Of a DNA stretch of 64,000 bases, positions 25,766-39,052 are shown in pieces. The stretch is from Seriola aureovittata (Eukaryota > Chordata > Actinopteri > Carangiformes > Carangidae). Position 1 is the stretch's first letter. Each line of letters begins with the position of its first letter. The notes beneath the pieces were generated by a model. It saw nothing but the letters and a program-made list of their open reading frames with translations, ran no database searches and was not told the origin of the DNA. The DNA lies in assembly GCF_021018895.1 (NCBI RefSeq), contig NC_079377.1:7074501-7138500 (forward strand). The letters run 5' to 3'. The position numbers and the translations under genes were made by a program.

Positions 25766-27134
25766 TTTTCACTTACATGTTGGAATAGCTTGCTAGTATG
25801 TGAGGGGTGGAGTGGACATTGTTAGATTTGAAGTTTTGAACTGAATTGCATTACAGCCTTAAGTCCTAAACCTTTAACTTATCAAAAAGGACCTATGCCT
25901 GGCCAGTGCTGTACATGTTGATAAGCAGGTAGTCAAGATATGTATTTGCACATTTTCTACACATCTGTGATTTATGCACAAACGTGAACATCTTTACATG
26001 TGACCAGCTAAAGCTGATCCGCATGTCTGCTGAAGCTGACAGAGAGACTCTGAGCCAGTTTGCTTTCTGGCAATCACAACACTAACACACCATGGTCTCC
26101 TCATTTCCCTGCCCCAAGGGATAACCAACACAGACTTCATTTTCACCCCTCACAGGGTTCCTGTAGCCATTCATATCCTCTGTCAACAAATTACATGTGT
26201 GTGTGATAGAAGCTTGTGCATACCACAGCTTTACATCTTCTAGAGCAGTGGGGGGGTTGAGAGGATGCTTCTATACTAGACATTTGGTGGTAGGTATGTG
26301 GGTTGGGGGGTTGGGAGTATGGAGTGTATTAAGCGGCATGTAAATAAATGTCAATTGGAAAGTCAGTGAAACAGTTGGAGAGAATGGAGCAGCCCCTGTA
26401 GATCTGCGGGCTGTGTTAATATTGTCAGCACTGTGGCTGATTGAGGAGAAGAAGAGATGGAGCCCAGCTTGTGGGCAGCCACCCGGATCATATTAGTGGA
26501 GGAGTGTACCCAGAATCAATTTCAACATGCTTTTACTCTCTACAACCACAGCTGCCTGACTGCTCCCATGCTTGCAAATAATATGTGCCAAGGCAAGCAT
26601 GTGGTCAATCATGATCTATGAACCAATCTGAATACTTAATAGAATCATGTCATATAATTAATTGCATTGATTGAGCTCTATATGTTAATCAATTAATGGT
26701 TTCACTTACTTTATATTTCTAAAAGTACAACCATGGTAACTTTGTGAAATTTTCTGGTTACTGTTTCTGTGGGGGCGTATTCCTTCAAAGATGCAAACAC
26801 TGATGGTTCTCTCAACCAGATAGCAAGACTGTCATAGCACCTTTGAGATATGTACAGTTTATGGCTTTTCAAAGTAATGAATAGGTCATTATATCACTGG
26901 TTATGAGCTCAGTTGGCGAGGTGAATTATGAATGATGAATGGTACGACAGAGGCAAAACTCTTAACGTATAGCTGCTGTATGTTTTAGCTTGTTTGTCTA
27001 TTTGCACGTGTGTTTGAGTGGCCTCCTTTACAAAATATATGACTCCAAACAACTGAAGTGCTCCTCGAGCTGGCGCTACATAAAAATACCTTTGTGAGAA
27101 CTCTGTCACCACTCATTAAACAGCTTCTCCTACG

Positions 27135-27660
27135 GGGCCTAATGTATAAAGCTTTGCACAGAATTAATCCTGAAACGTAGTGCTAGCACAATGCTGGAAA
27201 GCAGTGTAAAGAAAAAAAAAAAAATTTAGATGTACGAAACTGTGCGCATGCAGGATTCTACACCCCAATCAATGTGAAATTGAGCTCACATTCACGAGCA
27301 CCACACTCCGCTCTCTGCCCTAAATGTAATATGCTAATTAATATAAATACTCATGGGCCACCCCTCCTTTCAGAATTAGGAAAAATGGCAAAACCAAGTG
27401 GCAAATCAGCCAAACAAAGCAGTTTCAGTGAGTGTGAGGTGGAGGTGAATAAAACTATTTTATTTAGCACTCTTTTGTCTGGTATTTTGAGTGGGATAGG
27501 CAGATGCTTCTTTCTCTTCTTTCTCTTGATTGAAATGACTAATATAGGTTTCAGTAGTATTTGCTTTATTTCCCATAGCATACACTATACCATACACTAT
27601 GGTATACACATGTCTCTCGCTGAAACCACTGAGGAGTAACGACGCACTAAAGACTGCATG
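27135..27660 (+). mobile_element. PIF/Harbinger-like non-autonomous remnant
   Basis: The left part (GGCCTAATGTATAAAGC, GTGCGCATGCAGGATTCTAC, TTAATATAAATACTCATG) resembles the promoter region of fish Harbinger-type elements. It is followed at 27384 by a start codon and MAKPSGKSAKQSSFSECEVE, then after a small deletion KTILFSTLLSGI. This resembles the beginning of the Myb/SANT-like DNA-binding protein that such elements carry (a basic leader, then F-S-E-C-E-V-E-V, then a K-x-x-L-F block). The frame decays soon after. The boundaries are approximate and the assignment is from pattern memory. Confidence 0.5.
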
Positions 27661-29103
27661 ATATTTGGGGGCGTATATAATCCTGCTTCAGAGGAGTTGA
27701 TTTTGAATTAATTTAACTTATAAATGAATTGCACCCATCATGCACCCTGCCGGCTTGTGGCCTGTTCCTAACCATGTTGTTGGTTTGGATAATTTAATTG
27801 TGGCTTGACCCACGCCACCTGGCCACAATATTAGTCAGTCACATTTGTGCATCACATATTATTTGCACGTTGATGGAATGAAAATGCTTTCTATTAACAT
27901 GGACAAATTTGTCCCTGTGATGGTGCCTTTGTAGCAGTGTGTGTGTAGCTGATAGCTCCGATTACATGAGGGAAACCGGCTCTGGCTGCAAATCATACTT
28001 AAATGTTAGGCTGGTCAACCACATTACATGGGAACTTTATATACATGGCTGACACATGGATGATCCCTTCCCATACAGCTGGCATGGTGTGGATTTCCCC
28101 CTGAAACCCAGAGTGGTCAGCATGACTCCTCACCATGTCATTCTCCAAAGCTGGACCCAACTCAGCAGACTGTTCCAGGAGGACGGCTCTAAGAAATCTC
28201 AAACAGCTGATAAGCCGGTCATCATTATGGTCCAAAAAAATGTGCTTGGTTTCTAAACACCCATTCGCTTCTAATTCTGCCATTCACTATGTCGTCTAAT
28301 AAGGTCAAAGCTGTCATTGTTATTAGCGTGTGTATTGCATCCTTTTGTGCATGCTTTTTATGTGCACTTATTTACAGTAATTGCATACCTGCGGATGTGT
28401 TATTGTTTGCAATACGGCCTGTTTGTCAGTGAGTGTGAAAGATGACGTATGCAACATTTCTACATGAAGCCCCTGCAGAGTCTGCAAATCTGCAGTCACT
28501 TGCTCTAATGTTTCGTTGTGATGTCAGTATTTTAATATTAAATACTCCATGCAACTTCCTGTTTTATATGTAGGTGTTATATGGTTGATGTGCCTGTATG
28601 CAGGTATTAGAGTATTCTGGTTGCACGGGCTATTTTTCAGTTTCCTCCATCTGCAGGGATGTAACCATGCTTTGGTTCTCTCATAGTGACAGCTTGTGGG
28701 AATGCACATTGTGATAGAGCAATTTCCTGTATGCAAATGTCCTGTTTACATGTTCCTTCTCCAGTCATTGTCACTTGACATATTGCTTGAATATGAGGGT
28801 AGCAGCTATACAATGAAAAATGAGAATAGTAAGACTTCAATAAAGAATCTATTGTGCCTATTCTCAGCTCTAAATATGTTTGAAACTGATCTCACAGGGA
28901 AGATTACGAGTTTAACATGACCAGACACACACACTCACACATTACAGAAAAATCAAGGTCACAATTCACAACAGCTCCATAGCAGCCTACTGATAGAGTA
29001 GGTGATGGAGAAGCTCCTCCTTGATATAATGATGAAGAATGATAGAAAGTGGAGGGATGAGGTAATGGGTGGCATGGGAACAAGTGAGAATGAGTGAGGA
29101 ATG

Positions 29104-29120
29104 GGGGGGCGGGGGGGGGC
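29104..29120. repeat. G-rich run
   Basis: Two G runs of seven and nine bases are separated by a single C on the plus strand. The C-rich strand would be the one in the macrod2 transcript. Confidence 0.85.
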
Positions 29121-31213
29121 GTGACAGAGGGTTATTGAAAGCGAGAGGATGTTGCAGGAGATAGAATGGGTTGAGGCCTCTGTGTGATGCTTTCAGTGTT
29201 GCCACAAGATCTACCTGACTGTCGGTATCTAGCAGTGAGGATGATGAGATGTTCTGAACGCGCTGGAGCACACCTGCAGAGCTAATTCACAGCTTCTGAT
29301 TTACTCTTACCATTCTGTGCAGGCTAAATGCAAGTCTTTTCACACCACAAGGTTATGCATTCCCTTAATGGTGCAATCATACAAATCAGCATTTCTTCCT
29401 TTAAAGCACATGTATCAACTACTGTTAAACTCATCTACATGATGTAGCCCGGCTGAGTAAAACGTATGAATTCACTCGCCTAACTTGCCTGAGAATCTAG
29501 TCTACAATCACATCACCAGTAATTATGCTATCTTTAGATACTTCCTTGTGGAACAGCATAAAATAGTGTTTTTTTTCATACGGTATGGTAAAAGCTTTGA
29601 ACATGCACAGGAGTTGAAAGACTGGAGCTGGTGTAGGTGGGCGTTGTGTAAAAAAAATGTGTCTGCCGCACTCCAAACAACGACCCTGAGTCGCAATATC
29701 ACACTTATTTAGGCACTTGGTCTATAATGGGATTAATATCGTCTCCAGCCAACTCATACACACAGAACAGTGATAAAGGTGGCCCTGACTCCTGAAGTCA
29801 AAGGGCATGTGACAGGCGAGACACTGTGATGAGGAAAAGCACTTTGGCTAGCATCTCCGTGTGTGCTGTGGTAGCCTTCTGGAACGACCCCATATTTAAT
29901 CAAATACTGACCTCAGGCATCCTCATTAGCAACTCATTGCATGTTGGTAAACAATAGTTTTTAAGGACTTATCTTCTAATAATGCAACTCAAAAGTTTTC
30001 TGCTTTCCCTTTGTGACACACGCAGAGCCTGTTGTTTTGTTTCGTCCCCGTTCCCAGCCACGGAGAGATGTAGGGCATTTATCCACTGACAGCACTTGTA
30101 AATGGCGAGAGTGATAACTGGAGAACAACAGCTCCAGATTCTCATCTCAGAGCACTAATATGATGAGACGGGTGCTGGGTGCATGGGGGCAGGCAATATA
30201 ATTAAGGTCTCTCCCTAGAATGTAATCTTTCAGGGAAGAGCCTGGGCGGGGAGCGGGACAGATGACAGGAGTGCAGGGGGAACAAAACATTCTCCATCTG
30301 GGAGCAGCGAGATGAAGGCCTGAGAGCTGGTATTCCATTGGGGAGTGGGGAGGGAAAAGTGAGGTAAATGGGAGGTAATGCTAGGATGGTGAAACCAGCC
30401 AGCCTCTTTCAGCTCCCCGGCTATTCAACTCAATCCTCCGTGGAGCCCCCATCAGAGCTGGTGACTGCTCCTGGCCCCCGAAAAAAGATGATGACATGAA
30501 AGGGGGGAGGGAATTGAGAGAGAAAGCGACAGACAGAAAGGAGAGTGGGAGTTGAAGATAATGGATGTTTGTTTATTTCGCATACAGAATTGAAGAGCAG
30601 TAACCAAGGATGATCAGTGGTTGCTATGCATCCATGAATTTTTTAGTTCTTGCAGAAGACATTCGCTGCAGAGGACCATTATTACAGTCAATCAAATTTG
30701 ACATTTAAGTCTCATCAGAATATCAAAAATTATGTAAAAGATCAGCTTGCTAGTTCACTGACAAGAAGTCTAACTATTCCAATCCTATTAAAGCAAATCC
30801 GTCGAGAACCTGAAACTTGTTATACCAACTGTCAGCGTAAATTCTCACTGTTAATCTCCCAAATCGTTGCGCAGGTGCATTGATTTTGTTTACACTTGTA
30901 GGTGTAACCCGGGCCCGACAGGTCCTTATACTACTGCTTCAAGGAACAACATATCTCTTGCTGCAGATGTTTCCCGGGATACACAAGGAGGCAAAGCTGC
31001 CTCGCTGCCTCTATACAGATGGTCAATTAAGTAGGTGGTGACATCACATAATACACAAGATCTTTGGAAGGAGGCCTCAGAGAAACACAGCATATTAATC
31101 ATTCATTAATCCATTAGCTAGTTCAACTCAAAACAGCAAAGGGTAACGGAGAAAGTGTAATGATACAGCATTAGTGTTATGCAGCAGAGTCATCTGGAAG
31201 TAAACACACATAC

Positions 31214-31292
31214 CTTGAAAAATGACAGACATTTTCTTCTTGTAGATGGCAAAGTCAGTCTCCAGGAAGACGCAGAAAATGACCCGAGTAAT
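31214..31292 (-). CDS. macrod2: macrod2 exon, C-terminal end of the macrodomain
   Basis: This internal exon of 79 nt (26 codons plus one base, phase 0 in and phase 1 out) is read on the minus strand. It encodes ITR followed by VIFCVFLETDFAIYKKKM and SVIFQ. The hydrophobic VIFCVFLE strand and the following basic helix form the end of the MACROD-type macrodomain. Human MACROD2, as I recall it, has nearly the same D-F-x-I-Y-K-K-K-M motif here, whereas MACROD1 has a different helix ending near HYFP. The acceptor has a long pyrimidine run ending tttgcag and the donor is CAAG|gtatgt. MACROD2 removes mono-ADP-ribose from acidic side chains of proteins and also binds O-acetyl-ADP-ribose. The substrate-binding loops are coded by earlier exons, which are not in this window. 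The next exon is 7.2 kb downstream at 23988. Identity is strong; the MACROD2 rather than MACROD1 call also rests on the acidic tail. Confidence 0.93.
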
Positions 31293-32113
31293 CTGCAAAG
31301 TAAAAGAAAAAAAAAGAAAGATGGAAAAGCAATTATTGTACAAGCTCATTGCAAAAAGGTCTCTCTGGTGAACTACACGACAGAAAACTTACAGGACATG
31401 TTTTGATGTGACAGTAGCAATCTGCATCAGCAGGACACAGTCATAGCCACTCAGAAATCTAAAAATGTAATTTGTTACCCTCCCAGTCAGGACCACCCAA
31501 ATGATACCCTCTGAGACAGCTTTTAGAGAATATTACGGCACGTTACATCAGAATAAGCATTATTGAATGGCTGCATTGGTTAGAGCAGAGCAATACGCCT
31601 CAGTATCACACAAAGTGCAACGACATGAAATTGCAACATTAATGATGAGCAATGGAAAATACTTTTGCCCAAATTGAAAATTACAAGAGAAAATGGCAAA
31701 GGAATGATTTTACCCTAGCACTAAGGATAATAAAGTCAGAATTAGATATTGAAAGAAAAACAACACAGAATAAGTAGATTTGATATTGAAACCTCAAACA
31801 ACTATCATAATGACAATTTATGAAATTGAAAACTTTCAATACAAAACAAGAAATTGACATATTTTCTGTTTCAGTGGCATAACAAACAACAGCTATGATG
31901 GAATTAATATATCTTTGTGCTTTTGGAATCAAATAGCTGTAAAAAAAGAAAAAAAAAGAAGATTTGATTCAAGTTCACAAAATACAAACAATACAGAAAC
32001 TACCGCTGGGCAATTATCATTTTATGTCCTTAGATTACATCTCGTCTTCATAGCTGTGAAGGAGTGTGACAGTAACTGATGTCAGTGACAACTCTGGAAA
32101 CAAACATTAAACA

Positions 32114-32148
32114 ATATATATATGTTATTATATATATTATATATATAA
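32114..32148. repeat. AT-rich imperfect (TA)n palindrome
   Basis: TATATATATGTTATTATATA and its continuation form an imperfect self-complementary run. Confidence 0.85.
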
Positions 32149-34236
32149 ACTGATGTATTGTAAACTGCACAGCTGCTAAATCAAATTAGGAGTCTGCCTG
32201 CAACAACTGTGAAGAAGGTCTTTCTGTCTGATGAACACAAACAACAGTAAATAAAACTCTGAGTGAACTGAGACTTAACAAGGACTTTATAATGACAAAT
32301 TATTAAATATGAATTAACTTCCAGCATATTTGAATTATTCGACTTCTATTCTTTGGCTCAGTTGATGTCTGACAACCATTGTGTTTTTCACCCTCTGGGA
32401 AAATATATCCCTTACATACTAAACCGAATCCTGCACAAGAGGATGATAAAGCTGGACAGCATCATGGTCTCTAGTGCTTTTAGTAATATAGACATATTCC
32501 AAACATTTAAATGATGCGTAAACATGCCACTGATTTGATCAAAACCAAACAGTGACCAAGCAAATCATATAGATAACAAAACTGTTGTTTGTTCATACTG
32601 TACATTAGCAATATGCACTTTCCATACTGTAATAATGTGTTGAACTCTGAGCTGTTGAAAGACTGCAGAGAAGGAGGTCACCTCTTTCACTTTCACTCTT
32701 CTCCAGTGGAGTCTTAGATGTGCAGACATCAGTCACAGTCACAAAGATGCATTACACACCACGGCAGCAGATAATCGCTTGACTGAATAATGGCAATTTT
32801 ACCCAACAGCCATAATGGCAGCTATCTGCCCACCATCGTACTACACGCAAGATAGTGATGTTATGGGGGAATAAAGACAGCTCACCAGCTTTAGCCCCAT
32901 TACTGACCCTGCCCAACACAAGGATCCGATTCAAAGAGGCACCCTTCTGGTGCTCATACAGACATATATCTATTAATAGTTTATGATCCATGCTTTGGAG
33001 TAAATGTTAGGAGCTGCATCCAGGACGGTAACATTTCATTGAGCTAGATGTCTGGGGGGGCTTTGTTCATAAAATGTAGACTGACTCTCTCAACCCCTCA
33101 ACTCCGACAGTAAATGAAAGAAAGCTTTAAGTCTCCTTTTAAGTCATGGGCTCACTGACAAACAGATTGTGTGAAAAGTGATAATGCACCAAGATAGTGC
33201 ATACCACTGGGTGCTGGAAGGCCACAGGACATCAGCTCCCCAGGAATTTCCATTACTCTTTTATGGAGCTCCATTCTGAAACTGACTGCCCACTGTGAAA
33301 CAGGATGAATCATGAATTCATGCCTTCCACTGAAACACACAGCGTTCACACACACATACACAGATACCACTGATGATGATTACATTTCTAAGCTGTGTAT
33401 TGATGTGATAAAGCAAAGGAGAAACATTTCTCTGATTTATCTGACAACTTGTGCTAAAACGCAACCAAACAGAAAATCTTAGTATCCAAGTCATGTAGAC
33501 TCTTCTCTCTGGCTCCCTCTTCCTCTGTCAATCTCTTTGTCTAGTTTCTTTTACAGCACTTCCACATTCTGCAGAAGGCTTGGGCAACTTCTTTTATTCC
33601 ACAGATCAGAAAGACATCGTATGGTCTTTGACAGATATCAGCCAGACCAGGATGCCAAATGAAACCAGTGCCAGCGTAGAACATTGACATTCTGTCTGTA
33701 TCCAAACAAACACTGTTGGCCAAGGCTTCATACCATTGTAAAATAAATCAAATACAACAGAGAAGGTGATCTGTGACTTTTCTTTGGAAAAGTAAATTCC
33801 ACTAGTCTGTACTTAAAATACCTTGTTCTTTCGATGTCAACGAGAGACAACTTATCTCCTGTATGCATATGCACACATATAGAAAGTCATAGTTGTAAAG
33901 CATTTTACTGAACACTAGTTCATTTTCAACTAAAACATTATCTGTCACACAAGCTTTATATTGATGTATTTTTGCATGATTACAAACAGAGAGAAAAGAT
34001 GATACACAAAATGGCATTATGCTGTATGAATGTAATTATATTTGAATATGGAAGATATACAGTAGACTAGTAACACATGAAAAAACGAACAAAACAGAAC
34101 ATACTCTTCTGGCCAATTAGGCTGAGAGGGAGCATGATTTAAATGAGCACTGCGGAGTAGAAGATGTTACTAAATACTTTATTTTAGATTTTAGATTTTG
34201 GAGAGGAGGCCTAATATTTTGGTCTGAGGCTGTGAG

Positions 34237-34239
<3 letters not shown>

Positions 34240-34270
<31 letters not shown>
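34240..34270. repeat. (TG)n microsatellite, 31 bp
   Basis: This is a short uninterrupted TG run. Confidence 0.94.
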
Positions 34271-34272
<2 letters not shown>

Positions 34273-35600
34273 AGTGTGCACCCCGCAGCCGCCAAGGTTG
34301 AAAAAGTTAATGGAAGACTAATTAGAAAGCTGGGATCACTGCATGCTAGCCTGCCTAGTCATTACTCATCCCTGATTGGAGGGCCTTTGCCAAAGGGTGA
34401 GGACAATATGATTGGGTCCTCTGGTTGCATATGGGAAGGATGGCCGTCTTGACAGAAACGTGTTCTGCACGATAAGATGTGAGACTCTGTAGCTGGCTTG
34501 ACCTGTCGCTCTTTGATCTGTATTTGGTGGAGACCCTCCCAACTTGGGGAAAAGCTAAGAGTTCAGTGGACTCAAAAGTTTTTGACAGTGAACAGTGTGT
34601 TTCCTCAAAAAAAGACCTTTAAAATGTATAAACTGCATTATTCAGACATTGTACATCAGCTTATTAATATGATAGTCAGGGGAGAATATGCACTCCTTTA
34701 ATTAAATACAAATCAAAATGATATTTTAAAATATTTCCAATTAATTATTTCATCCATGAAGACCTGAGTTTCAGCAGTGTGATGAGGGTATATTACACTA
34801 TAAAGACATTCATTTATGTTGCAGACATTATTTGTCAACACTAATGCTGCACTGTGAAATATTTAATGATGCAGGTTAAATATCTCATTTCAATTATTTC
34901 ATTTAAATCCTCTGCAGAACACTTTGCTCATCTAGCCTAATCAATTCAAAACCAATGCTTCTTAGTTGTAATTAAGTTCTGAATATATGATAAAATGAGA
35001 CTAATTAAAATGATAATGCCAGGGGTTCAACCTATGCCTTTGTAACTCATTTGCAAGAGACATGACATGGAGACAAACAAGATGTGGGAGTGGCCAGCTC
35101 TGTCAGTCTGGGGTAGATGCAAGTGCCACAGTGTTAATGAGCAGCATGCCGCGATATGAAAGCATCCTTTACTCACATTTCTTGTTTCACAAAGTACTTC
35201 ATGTGATTTTTAATTTGTGTGTATCTGTGGCTCATCATTCTAGTGCAGGGCTCACCAGGTGCCCCAGACTCCTACTGGCTGGCTAACAGATGAGCTGTCA
35301 TAGCTGGCCACCCATGCCCATAATTACATTGGGGGCACTGCCAGCAGAATCTGACGTGCAGGCACAACACACGCACTTTTTATACTTGCATTTCCTTCTT
35401 GATTCTGTCACAAACAATAATAGGGACAGGTTGCCCTAGCAAGTCTGCTCCAGCTGGAGCCCGAACCCAAGGGAGATCTGTGTATATGTGTCCTGTGCTG
35501 CCTCGTTAAAGAGCCACCGGCTGATGCAGGATCCTGAATGGTTGCATCCAGATGGACGACAGCGACAGGAGACGGATATACAATATTAACACTGGCTGAA

Positions 35601-35720
35601 ATGATTCATTCATTCGCTTTATTTGCTCATATTCAATGTCATAGTGAGTAAACACCAGTATGCACTGGATGGAAGGAAGCCTATGCAGGTCACCAATCCA
35701 TCACAGTGGCTGGCCATAAT
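35601..35720. mobile_element. Possible decayed interspersed repeat
   Basis: TTCATTCATTCGCTTTATTT and, further on, CAGGTCACCAATCCATCACA resemble parts of a fish repeat that contains a GGTCGCCAGTCCATCACAGGGC-like core. The similarity is patchy and no boundaries can be set. Confidence 0.35.
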
Positions 35721-37191
35721 GAATTGTATACAGTATATCATACACTCACATGTACACAAAGTAAAAACATATTGTGTTTGTTTTGTTTAGGATTTATTCA
35801 CCTCTGATATATGATATATGACATATGAGTGCTGTGTGTGATCATACACTGATAGTAGATGTCATTGTTCGAGACAGATTGAATAATTCCAGCAAATATT
35901 CCAGAGCCAGAAATATCTCCCCATAAAACACAGGCTTCTAGCTGCACCATCAAAGCCATAATCAGCGAGCGCCTGTCTCCTTTGTTGTCAGCGGCGCTGG
36001 ACTGGATAGAGGGTTCACTTTGAGGCAGGTGGACCATATCCAGGCCTTATTACTGATGTAATTACACACACCTGCGTCCCCCTCACCACGAGTACACAGA
36101 GCCTGCAGCTTGGAAAAGCAGCAAAAACCTCATCTTAGGTCGGACATGTATCTAGAGTCAGAGCTGTGTACACACTCAAACACATAAACATATCCTTGAT
36201 CCTTCGTCACCGGGACAGCACAGCTGCGAAGTCCACATTCTGCTGCTTAAAACGTGCTCATCACTGTGACATCCCTTGTGTCTTCTGTCTTTAGCAGAGG
36301 TAGAGATTATGTCGGCGGCGGGGCTGACAGCAACAGCCAGACACTGGTGCCGGCTACTCGGGTGAAGCTGTGAGCGGCTCCTCCATTTGACTTTGATTGA
36401 CCCTGTCTGCGGAGAGAGCTGCAGCTCCACCTGCAGCAAGCTGGTGAATTATCATTTCAAAGAAGTGCCCAGAAAAGGTTATGCCTTTGAACAAAACACC
36501 TCCATCCATACATCAAAGGAGAAGCCTGACACTAGTCTTTGAGAAGGCATGGTAACAACCAAAGCCTGGAAGAAAGTGCTGAGCTCAAATTCTTACTTTC
36601 AAAAGCTGGTCAAAATTAGACGCCCACTATAGCATATCATGATAAGAGCAATAAAATAGTCAATGGAGTCTGATTAATATTGCAAAACAGACAACAGATT
36701 TTAGTAAATGGTTATGTACACTATTATGTATGAATGCTCAGCACAGTGTGACTAAATAGAAGTGATAACATTCTGGTAAGCTGCCTGGTTATTTCATCAG
36801 TGTAAAACATCACCGTGCTGCTTCTGAGGCTGTATGCAGTGCAGAATATAAAACATTTTGACAGGAAAATGCTGTCTTGTGAGATTTTGAAAAATCCATA
36901 AGATAATATATCAGCAATTTGTATGTTAATTCAACAAATGCTGCGTATGCCTCACCTTTTTTACACATTAGAGCTGAACAAATAGTTCATACTGTATTAT
37001 TCAGGCTTCATTGCTCCATGGTACTGTAGACAAAAATTGGAGTACAGCATCCTTGAGGCATCTTGCATTTTAGCTCACATTTTCAAAAATTGTTCTCTAA
37101 AACTGAAAAACACAGCATTTGACTTTCACAGGCTTTGAGCGGTTCCTGCCAGTTTCCGTTGCCAGCAGCAGAGGCACTGTGCTATCTGATT

Positions 37192-37215
37192 AAAAAAAAA
37201 AAAAAAAAAAAAAAA
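37192..37215. repeat. Poly-A run, 24 bp
   Basis: This homopolymer of 24 A is followed by an AAAG-rich tail. No insertion was recognised upstream. Confidence 0.93.
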
Positions 37216-38764
37216 GAAAGACAGACACAATTTCAGCAGGAAAAACTCATAATTCATCCCCTGTATTTTGTATGGTTTTCATATTTTATCTTTCTGAAAG
37301 AGAAGGGCAGACTTTATGGACTTTAAATTCTTCCAATAAGTGCACCAAACACAGTGGCTGAAAAATATTCAAAGGTAGCTATTTTGTCACAGCGAACTCT
37401 GCCCCACCAGAGTAAAGTAAAATGTCAATAATCTCCCACAGGAACAGTAAGTGACATCACTTGACTGCAACTAAATGTTTAGTAGTACATAACCAATGAC
37501 AGTAATGAAAATCCTTCCCTAACAACAAGAGGACTCGGAAGTCCCTTGGAGGTGTTCTCAGGGAAATGTCACTCCCACGTGTGCCTCCAGAGATTTTAGG
37601 TTCACAGTATTACAGCATCTTTACAGTGAATGACAAATGATGCAATAGACTCCACTGACAAATTTGTCAATTAATATGGATGGTCAAATAATTATAATGA
37701 TTGAATACTTGTGTCAAGTCTATGGGGAATAGTGTGAGTGTGAAGGAGAAGGATTAGGCCATTTTCTGATCATAAAGATGAGAGGTAGTGCAGCTGTGGA
37801 CGAGGTCAGAGGGGAATGATGAAGGAAGGACTACTATAAGGGCTGTATCTATGATCCATGGCTGCATTGGTAATGATCTGACCTCTGGACAGCCACTGGT
37901 CTATAACAACCTCTGCTGATGAGGCAGAGTATTTGTGCATGTGTGTATGTGTGGAGGGATAATGTGATAGCTTCTTTTAATATACAAGAGACGTCAGTTA
38001 GAAATACAGTATTTTCCTTCCTGCTCTTTCAGATAAACTCATGGATGCTTATCTTCTGTATCTGTGAGCATTTTAAACTGTGTTGAATGCTGAGCTTAAT
38101 TAACTCATCTTAACTCATGTTTCTAGAATGACGAGGAAATCCTCTAAGAAGTCCAGAAATAGTAAACCTCGATTTGCAGAGAAATGTAGTAGTCTATTTC
38201 TTGCCTTTAAGAGATCTTGCTACTTGATCAAACAGTAGCTGAGCTATGTTATTGAGGCTTGTATCAACCTTTAAACTGCATGCAGAGACGTGAAAATGTC
38301 ATCACCGAGTTTGTCTGCTTCTAGGTAAAGGTATCCTGTGGAGTTTTCAACAATCCTACTTTTGTGCGCATTCAACATTTCTCACTAAAATGTATTGTTT
38401 GTCTCCCTAAGGGGATAAACATGTTGAATGCATTTCCTACCTCATAAAACCTTTGTTTGGATGTTCTGAGATCTTGCAGTCCTTTTCTACTCATTTATTG
38501 GTTCATTTCTTGCTTTTATGGCCCACCAACTGTTAATATATTATGTCTTTCTGCATAGATCTTTTTTGTGTTTGTAAACAGTGATGATGTGTTTTCTGGA
38601 TGGAGCCAAAGTGGTGGCAGAAACTGTTATTGGTGTCAGGTGTCATATTAAAACATTGGAATATGGATCAACCTGATTCCTTCTCCAAACATTTTAATGG
38701 TCTGCCAGCAGAAGACGGTTAAATAAGTGGATAAGTGAACAATGAGGCAACATAATCTGGACTC

Positions 38765-39052
38765 TCTGGATCCATGGATGGTAAATGGTAAATGGTAAAT
38801 GGACTTGCACTTATATAGCACTTTTCTAGTCTTACTGACCACTGAAAGCGCTTTAAAATACTTGCCACATTCACCCAATCACTCACACATTCATACATCA
38901 CAGTCATATGCTGATAGAACAGCCATCAGGGGCAATGTGGGGTTCAGTATCTTGCCCAAGAACACTTAACATGCGGCCTGGACGAGCCGGGGATCGAACC
39001 ACCGACCTTCTAATTAGTGGACGACCCGCTGTATCTCCTGATGCCTCCCCTT
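38765..39052 (-). mobile_element. tRNA-derived SINE, near full length
   Basis: Read on the minus strand, the element has a tRNA-like head with an A-box-like CATCAGGAGATACAGCGGG and a B box GGTTCGATCCC (complement of positions about 38991-39001). Then come TTCTTGGGCAAGATACTGAA, AAAGCGCTTTCAGTGGTCAG, ACTAGAAAAGTGCTATATAA and a 3' end of tandem TTTACCA-type heptamers (38776-38800 on the plus strand). This is a very common teleost SINE. The polymerase III boxes mark the minus strand as its sense strand, the same direction as the host gene. It is unlikely to be active by itself. Confidence 0.82.

Larger units (their letters stand above)
23989..31213 (-). other. macrod2: macrod2 intron, 7.2 kb
   Basis: This intron separates the macrodomain exon from the acidic-tail exons (gtatgt...ctgccag). 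It contains a poly-A run (24506-24525), a CTTT-rich run (25248-25274), a fold-back repeat (25364-25765), a Harbinger-like remnant (about 27135-27660) and a G-rich run (29104-29120). No further exon was found between them. Confidence 0.78.

Noticed and set aside
36068..36098. Minus-strand segment ALCTRGEGDA with a CAG acceptor and a gtgtgt donor
   Set aside because: The donor is weak, the peptide is unrelated to MACROD2 and there are no companion exons.
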